The position numbers and the translations under genes are program-made. From Hsuehochloa calcarea (Eukaryota; Streptophyta; Magnoliopsida; Poales; Poaceae): a stretch of 64,000 nucleotides of DNA. The stretch lies in assembly GCA_036346395.1 (NCBI GenBank), contig CM070606.1, forward strand, positions 20,942,915-21,006,914. Reading direction: 5' to 3'. The notes under the pieces are model-generated. The model saw only the letters and a program-made list of their open reading frames with translations, was not told the DNA's origin and searched no databases. Each line of letters begins with the position of its first letter. Within the stretch, counting starts at the first letter, position 1. Positions 57,151 to 64,000 of this stretch are shown piece by piece.

Positions 57151-59272
57151 TGATCAAAATTAGACAAAATTTCTGATTTTCGCCGATTACCTATCTTACT
57201 GGTCTCCGTTAAAAAAATTTCTTCCAAAAAAGATTTCGCTGGCGGCACCTGCTCATGTGAGAGCATACCAAATCAGTAGAGCAAAGGTGGCCTCATGCGG
57301 TCGGCGCCATGAAGGCCCTCGAGTACACGCTAGGGGAAAATGTGATGGGGAGGGTCTCACTGAGGCCCTCCCCATCACCGTTGAATTAGCCCTCCAACGG
57401 CTGATGGGGAGGGCCCCACGTGAGGCCCTTCTCAGCAAATTTCCTTCCCACGCTAGGCGTCGTTAAGCGGCAAGATAAGTAGCTATTGTGTTTTTCTTTG
57501 CGTTTAAATTCTCCGTGTGGCTTGAGATATTTTATTACCGTTGGCTATTTGCTACTGAAATTGGGGGAATAGGGCTATTGCATGTTTTCTATATATATTT
57601 TTCAATTTGCTTTACCATGCATCAATTGTATATTCGCACAATAGCACTGCCTTATTTTAGACTAATGCAAGATACTCATTACCATAATTCAGATCTTTAG
57701 TGAAAGCTAAAAACCGTCAGGAAAATTTGTGTTGAATACTCAAAATTTTCGTGTGTATAACTAATACACGCATCCACAACATTGACATACATATCCATAT
57801 ATACTTACATACAACATAAAATAAATATGGTATATAAACTTAAACGATTACATAGTTAACAATATAGAGGCCGACCGGCCAAATTAAAAGACAAGTATCA
57901 AAAGTAGCGTGTTAAACAACAAAGCATAATAAATTAAAAGACAACTTATTTTAGATTTTGATTTGACTTTTTAAATTGCACCCAAATTTGTTAATTTCAC
58001 AAAATACAACAAAAGTTGTTCAAAATCCAAGAAATTTCCAAATGATTCAAAATTGAGTTGTTACAAACACCTCTTAGACTCTTATATAGTTATGTTGAAA
58101 TGCAAATTCTCAATTCTAGATGGTCTCAAGCCTCGATATTTCTATGGTAAAGGTTTGTTTTTATGGCAATGTTGGTTTGCCCCGGATCTCCTAAAATCTT
58201 TGTTCTGCCACTGCTATAAATAGATGGTTTGGGAGAACTACATCCGTAGACGCATACATCTACCGTTCCAATAGTTAGGAATTTCATCATTACTAGTTCA
58301 ATGCTTGTGCTTTGCTACCGACAAATAAAAATTCATATTTAAGTGTCATTGCACTTTGTGTAAAACCTCGATTTTGCCATGGCACAAGGCCGAGTTCCGC
58401 CCTAGCACATGTTCACTCATTTGTTTATATTCGACGCCCTCAGCTCTCCCGCTCCGGCACCCCACGCCCCGCCACTACCCCATGACCGGTCTTCTTGGAC
58501 ACCCTCAGCTCCGCCGTTGTGGCACCACATGTCCTACCTTCGCCCCATGCTCGATCTGCTCCACACCATGGGCCGTGCCGCTACGCCCGTCTTGCAATGT
58601 TGTCATCGCGTTAGGTCTGTTGATACTGGAAGGTGTAGCTTCGCTCGATGAATTAAAATCATAATTTGTTGTGGAATTGTTATGAGAGCTTATAAAGAGA
58701 AAAGAAAATTGTTGGAATAAGATTGTAGTTTGTTCGGATAAGATCTTTGTTTGTTACAAGTATGTTAGGGAAGCTCGTAAATAGAAGAGAAAATTGTGTG
58801 AGAGGTCCGCACAATACACCTTGACATATACTATAGAAAAAGACCTTGCTATCGATATAGTAGGGCCAGGGGCATAGCTTGGTTGTGATGCTTCCCATGC
58901 TGGAGCTGCCAAACATGAAGAACAATAGTCCACATCAATGACGAGACCAGAGATTAAAAATCTAAAAGCACAAAAGAACAAAGGAGAAAAAATCCATAAT
59001 TATTATATATTTATTCCATCTACCAACACATCAGTTTAGGGAATAAAAAGATTCATATTTAGACAACAACAAAAAAAACCATGAGATGGTCGAGGGTAGA
59101 AGGGAAACCAGCAGCAACAACCTCATAGCTGCATGCAAGGCCACGTTACTACTAGATCTCAGTGGCCACATGCTGGAGGCATTCATCCACATCGACAACG
59201 CACCGGTGGGTGGCATCTAGTTCGACATCCGTCTGTGACAGCCACCATACTGGTGTCACCGATGACACCATG
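56829..59272. repeat. Tandem duplication, unit 2, interrupted by Gypsy LTR
   Basis: Matches 53865-56286. Differences are mostly single bases and small indels; the TA microsatellite at about 57108-57148 is longer. It ends at ACACCATG where a Tekay-like LTR begins. The rest of this unit should lie beyond that element, outside the window. Confidence 0.93.
57108..57148. repeat. TA dinucleotide microsatellite
   Basis: About 20 TA repeats, against about 8 in the equivalent place of unit 1. Confidence 0.95.
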
Positions 59273-62200
59273 TGTGAGGACCCCGGATTATTGGGCTTGT
59301 AATGCTTAGTCACCAATTGACCCTAGCATCACAAACGAAATAACCCGTGTCTTCGAGACATGTATACTTCCCAGAAATGCAGTATACACACCTCTTTACA
59401 AAATTCATGCATCAATTCCATTCATTCACATAGAACCGAAGCAAAGCAACAATCAGAAGACAACATAAATAAAGGATAGTTATTACAAAAGAGAGGCCGA
59501 CCGGCCAAATGACATATACATATAGAAATTGAACAGCGGAAGCAAAAGTGCCATAAGATGGCCATAAACCAAAAGAGCCAATCAGTGTGCCTTTAGCCCA
59601 CAAGGCAACCGACCGGACCGCCAAGCTAGTCGCCAAACCCGAAGCACATCTCACAAAAGTGAGGCCCTTGGGGCTCACCTTCTTCCCGTGCAAACAAAAG
59701 CAGCCGGCAAAAGCCGGTGAGTACTTTGAATGTACTGCAAGACTTACATGTGGAATAACAAACATGTACATATACTACATGCAAGCTCATTGAAGTGGAG
59801 GTCAGATGTTTCATTTTAGCATAAAGCAAGTTTCCATTTGCAATAATATAATAGATTGAAAGCAATTTAACAAATCTGTTCTTAATGTTCAAATAACCGA
59901 AAGAACAAAATTAATAACAGTAAATAGACAACAACAATCCTGGAAGTGACTAACCATTAGTCACCACAACAATAGCATGAATTACCCATTCATACCAACC
60001 ATGTCAAATTTTAAATTTTAAAAGGTTGTAGTCTAGTTCTTGCACGACCTTACCAAGCATGTCCATAACCTAGGACGAGGCTATTCGAATAGTTTTATAC
60101 CCTGCAGGGGTGTACCAATGTACCCACACGCCAGACCGCCTTTTCGCCACATGATTAGCATACTTCCATTGGTATGCCGGCACAGCTAAGTCCTACGAGA
60201 CATTTCCAATATTGTGAATTAACTACGAGCCGCCCGTATGGATAGAAACCCATACGTTGTGTCGGAGTCATTGTAAAGCCTCAGTCAACTACCCGTCGCA
60301 GGTAAAGCCTTGGACAACTACAATGCCCCTCGAGGTGAAGAGCCTACCCGGAATCTCCACCACCGCACACCCAACACAAGAACACATATCCTTTTTCACA
60401 CAACACACACAACCCCCTCCTGCGACTCGGAGATAACACACGCCAAAGTACTAAGTCAAGAGAGGTCCCATATCCCTCTCGCGTGGTTAGCACGCATAAG
60501 CGCTTGGCTTAGTGACACAAGTAACTCGGTCCTTGATGACCTAGGCACCATTCCATTCACACCAACCGATCACACCAACATACCATTGTGCCCAAGTCTA
60601 AAACAATTTTATTTTCAGTTTTTGACTTTACAAAGTAACAAAGCACAAGTGCTGGACATAATAGAATAGTGAATAAATGTGTGATCAAGATCATCGACTA
60701 AAATCGATGATCGCCCATTACTACCGAAACTAAGCATTTCTAAGCAATTTCAATTCGTATCCTACTAAATGACAAGAGCTCATCCATCGAACTCAAATCA
60801 TAGCAATTAACCTAGGCTCATGGTAGTAGAGAATACACAAGTCCTACAGATTATGCAACTATAGGATACTAACCATAATTTAACAATAAAATAGCAATGC
60901 ATACATACAAGTTAAAATCAATATATTAGACCTGAAAAATAATGGGATTGACATGATCAAACTGCTTGCCTGCTTGCTGTGGGTCAAGATGTTGCTGAGG
61001 ATCAATAATGTTGTCAACGTGCTCCTCGGATCCTAACGAAAGAACCAAAAAGAACCCATAAGGCAAAAGAAACCGAAAAGACCCAACAGACAACTTCAAC
61101 AAAAGCTCTTAAATTTTTACAAAGAGAAAGAGCATGATTTTTATGAACTAATGCAACAAGAACCAATTGATTTGGATTCTAAATGCAAAAGTTATGCTAA
61201 AACAATTTTGTCCAGCTCTAAAATATTAACAGTAAATAAGCAATGATTTTAACGAAATTTTCTAGAACAGTGGAGCTACTGAAATTTTTACAGAAAACAA
61301 GCACCACATAAGATGAACAACCCCAATGGATTCATCTCATTTGGAGCTTGCAAGAATTAGTTATGAATTTTCTAAGTTTCAACAATTTTTAGTGCATTAA
61401 TAAATCATTCTTGAGTTACTTATGACAAAACACATTTTCTGCTACAGAGATAAAGTTGAAACCTATTTTAGCATAAAGTTCAGTAAAATGAAAAATAACA
61501 GAGTGGTTTGATTGTTTTGGAGTTGAAATGAAATAGTTATGCATTTTGAAACTAATAGCATTTTTCACTCAAAATAAATGACTTAGGCTTTTCCTTTACT
61601 TTTCTCGGAAAGAATCGACGTGGACAAACGTGAGCCACTGATTAGGAATCCCACGGCCCACGAGCACTCACAGTACAGCAAACGCACGGCAGTCCGAAGA
61701 TTCATCGGACGACGACCGTCGATCTTCGATCTAACGGCTAAAATTGATCGACAACCGACGATCGAGAAAAACGACGACGCTGTCCGTCAACAGAAAAGCA
61801 GAGGAGGTCACCGCGGCTTGCCGTGAATCGGGCCAAACGCGAGCAATCAAAGGCTACCAAACGACGCCCGATAACGTTGCGCACCTGCTGGTACCAACCA
61901 TACCTCGGATGGAGGACGGGCGGCGGCAAGAACGGCGACAAGCGGCGGCGCTAAATCATCGATAACGACGACAATGCGATCTGCGACGTCGAAGGCTAAC
62001 TAAAGGTTGCTAGAGCATCTAGAGGCTACCAGGATGCTACTGAAGCGAAACCAGAGGGGTTAGAGCACTCACCGGCGCTGGAGACGATGATGAGTGTTTT
62101 CGGCCGAATTGGGGGAAAACCGAAATCGAGCTGCTCTCTGCAAGCAAACGAAAAATTGAGTGAGGGCTATTGCTCACAGAGAGGGGAGGAAGCTGAGGCA

Positions 62201-63314
62201 GCAAGGAACTTGAGTGAGAAAGACCGGAGCGCCGCTTCCATCGCAAACTTTGAAGCTTCGGCAATGGCGAAGAATGGCGACCGAGAACAAATTTTTGAAA
62301 TAGAGCTCGAGCAATGCACTAGCAGTGGCTCTGGAGCTCAAGGGTGTCCGAACGAAGCTAAGGAAACCACTGGAGGAGTCTTTATAGCCGAAAAAGGAAC
62401 GGGTAGCGCAACGGCAACACAACGGTGATGCTCACGGCTGAGGACGACCGATGGCGACGGGAGCAAGTGCACTCGAAGAGGACGACGACTCCGGAGGCGG
62501 CCGGACGGGAGCAATAAATGCGAAGAGTCATTGGCGAAATGAGAAGTGACCGTGCCGCCAACGATCGCAATCGCCGCCGACTACTGATTGACTCGGCGAA
62601 CGAACGCCGGGAGGAAGACGACGAACGACGGCCGTCGGATCCGTCAGATTTCAATCGCTCGGCGCCCAAGCAATTAGAATTCCGGGCGGTCTCCTTAGAG
62701 CGCAGACCGCACGATCGAGATCTAACGGTCGAAATTGAAAGCGCCCGAGGCGGCTGAGTCGGTGCCGTTAGTTGATCCGGTCGAACCGATGGCTTGAACC
62801 CGAGTGTGACTTGAGTCCAAGGAATAGTAAAATCTGATTTTGAATTATTTGCTGAGCTGACTTAGGATAATTAATTGAGATAGCAAACAAGCTCTAAAAA
62901 TTATGAAATTTTAACTGGAGGTTGCTTACTGGATGATTAACCTTACATAAATTTTTCACAGGTTTTTATGCAATGCATTTTTCTCCAGAAATTCCAGAAG
63001 GCTATAAATAGAGTTTGACCAAGGTTTGACTTGCCTCAAAAATTATCAAATAATTCCTGAAAATTATGAAATAATTCAGAGGTGTCAAATATCAACCCTA
63101 GGTCCAAGAAAAATTATTTCCAGAGGTTGGGCACAATATTTTCATGAAGGAGGTTTATGACTTGAGTTCGATTTGGGGATTTTGATTTTTTTTTTCACAC
63201 AATTCTTTTACAAGAATTATGGAACTGATTACAAAAATCAAGATCAGAGAAAAAGTTTTAATTTCTCCTCATTTTTATTACATTTGAAACACAAACCAAA
63301 TTTGGGATGTTACA
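59273..63314 (-). repeat. 3' LTR of second Tekay-like element
   Basis: On minus it runs from TGTAACATCCCAAA to CCGGGGTCCTCACA, 4042 bp. It retains both LTR segments that are reciprocally deleted in the first Tekay-like element, which identifies them as ancestral. Confidence 0.92.
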
Positions 63315-63329
63315 AAACCCCCCCTTACA
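63315..63329 (-). other. Polypurine tract of second Tekay-like element
   Basis: Minus strand TGTAAGGGGGGGTTT directly before the LTR. Confidence 0.82.
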
Positions 63330-63334
63330 AAAAT

Positions 63335-64000
63335 CTCGTCCCGAGATTTGGCTTACTTCGATAAGAGAGTTTGGATAGTCTGCTTGAGAGGCGATCTTCC
63401 CTTTCCCAAGTAGCCTCATCCTCAGAGTGGTTCGACCACTGAACTTTAAGGAATCTAATGGTTTTATTCCTGTTCTTCGTTCAGCCTCATCGAGTATGCG
63501 AACAGGGTGCTCGCGATAGGTCAAATCCTCTTGGACATCGAGGGTTTCCAACGGAGCTTCCTCAGTCGGAACACGGAGGCACTTCTTTAGTTGGGACACG
63601 TGGAACACATCATGTACCCCCTCGAGTGCAGCTGGCAAATCCAACTTATAAGCAACCGCCCCTTTCTTCTCGATAACACGGTAAGGACCGACATATCGAG
63701 GAGCTAGCTTGCCCTTGACGCCGAAACGCTGATGGCCCTTCAAAGGAGAGACTTTAAGATAAACAAAGTCATCAGGCTCGAAGCTCAATTCACGACGACG
63801 GCGATTCGCATAGCTCTTTTGCCTGGATTGAGCTGTGCGCAAACGATCACGAATGAGCTGGACTTGGCTCTCAGCCTCATTGATCGAGTCCGGACCAAAG
63901 AAAGGTCTTTCGCCTGTCTCAGACCAATTCAACGGGGTTCTGCACTTTCTCCCGTACAAGGCCTCGAAAGGGGACATGCCGAGACTGGCCTGAAAACTGT
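63335..64000 (-). pseudogene. Integrase C-terminus and chromodomain of second Tekay-like element (partial)
   Basis: An open frame from the window edge (FQASLGMSPFEALYGRKCRT) through GPDSINEAESQVQLIRDRLR to the chromodomain. It is about 85 percent identical by eye to 42590-43241. A missing base near 63465-63470, after DEAERRT, shifts the frame, and the chromodomain sequence (VQWSNHSEDEATWERED) continues in the other frame. Unlike the first element, no stop precedes this point in the visible part. Confidence 0.9.

Larger units (their letters stand above)
59273..64000 (-). mobile_element. Second Tekay-like Gypsy on minus (3' part, continues beyond window)
   Basis: A 3' LTR (59273-63314), a polypurine tract and the integrase/chromodomain end of pol are inside the window; the rest lies to the right. 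The LTR shares long conserved blocks with the element at 26748-46489, including GTGGGTACATTGGTACACCC, so the two belong to the same or sister families. It is inserted in unit 2 of the tandem duplication and so is younger than that duplication. Confidence 0.93.

Overview
The window is plant nuclear DNA from a grass (Poaceae), most likely rice-like (Oryza), although no species can be fixed from sequence alone. The reasons are: dense nested LTR retrotransposons with Met-tRNA-type primer sites (TGGTATCAGAGC), Tourist-like and hAT MITEs, a plant LINE, and two host genes with GT-AG introns and grass-style GC-rich exons. About 85 percent is transposon-derived. Only two host genes look intact: a glycolipid transfer protein (GLTP) gene at 11665-14450 (six coding exons, 202 residues) and a ROP-interactive CRIB-motif (RIC) gene at 52312-53569 (four coding exons, 231 residues). 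Both are on the plus strand.

Layout. 1-7572: a Copia element on plus, its 5' LTR cut by the window edge, with gag but most of pol deleted. It sits in the 3' part of a Gypsy-type LTR (7573-8853), which itself sits in an older minus-strand Copia gag/protease remnant (8854-10771). 10900-14600: the GLTP gene. 14700-17099: tandem repeats and a hAT element (15730-16714) that contains a second hAT MITE (15801-16173). 17100-21364: a minus-strand relative of the first Copia (one LTR plus 3' internal region) carrying a Tourist-like MITE. It is followed by a 5'-truncated LINE (21365-22937) and a decayed hAT transposase gene (22938-26340).

26748-46489: a 19.7 kb chromodomain Gypsy (Tekay/Del-like) with 5-bp target duplication CATGA. 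A second, minus-strand Gypsy (32185-39622, target duplication CTCCA) is inserted inside its gag. 47438-50515: a 3.1 kb mini-LTR element (target duplication CTGAG) whose only recognisable coding content is two retropepsin-like domains in tandem. 52312-53569: the RIC gene. 53865-59272: a roughly 3 kb direct tandem duplication whose second copy is cut by another Tekay-like Gypsy on minus (59273 to the window end).

Functional reading. Every retroelement gene seen carries stops, frameshifts or lost catalytic residues, so the elements appear immobile; only the two host genes look functional. The observations most worth following are the tandem-protease mini-element, the GGTCSGACCG motif clusters shared by the LTRs of unrelated Copia and Gypsy families, and the tandem duplication next to the RIC gene. 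All family names come from reading motifs by eye; no database search was run.
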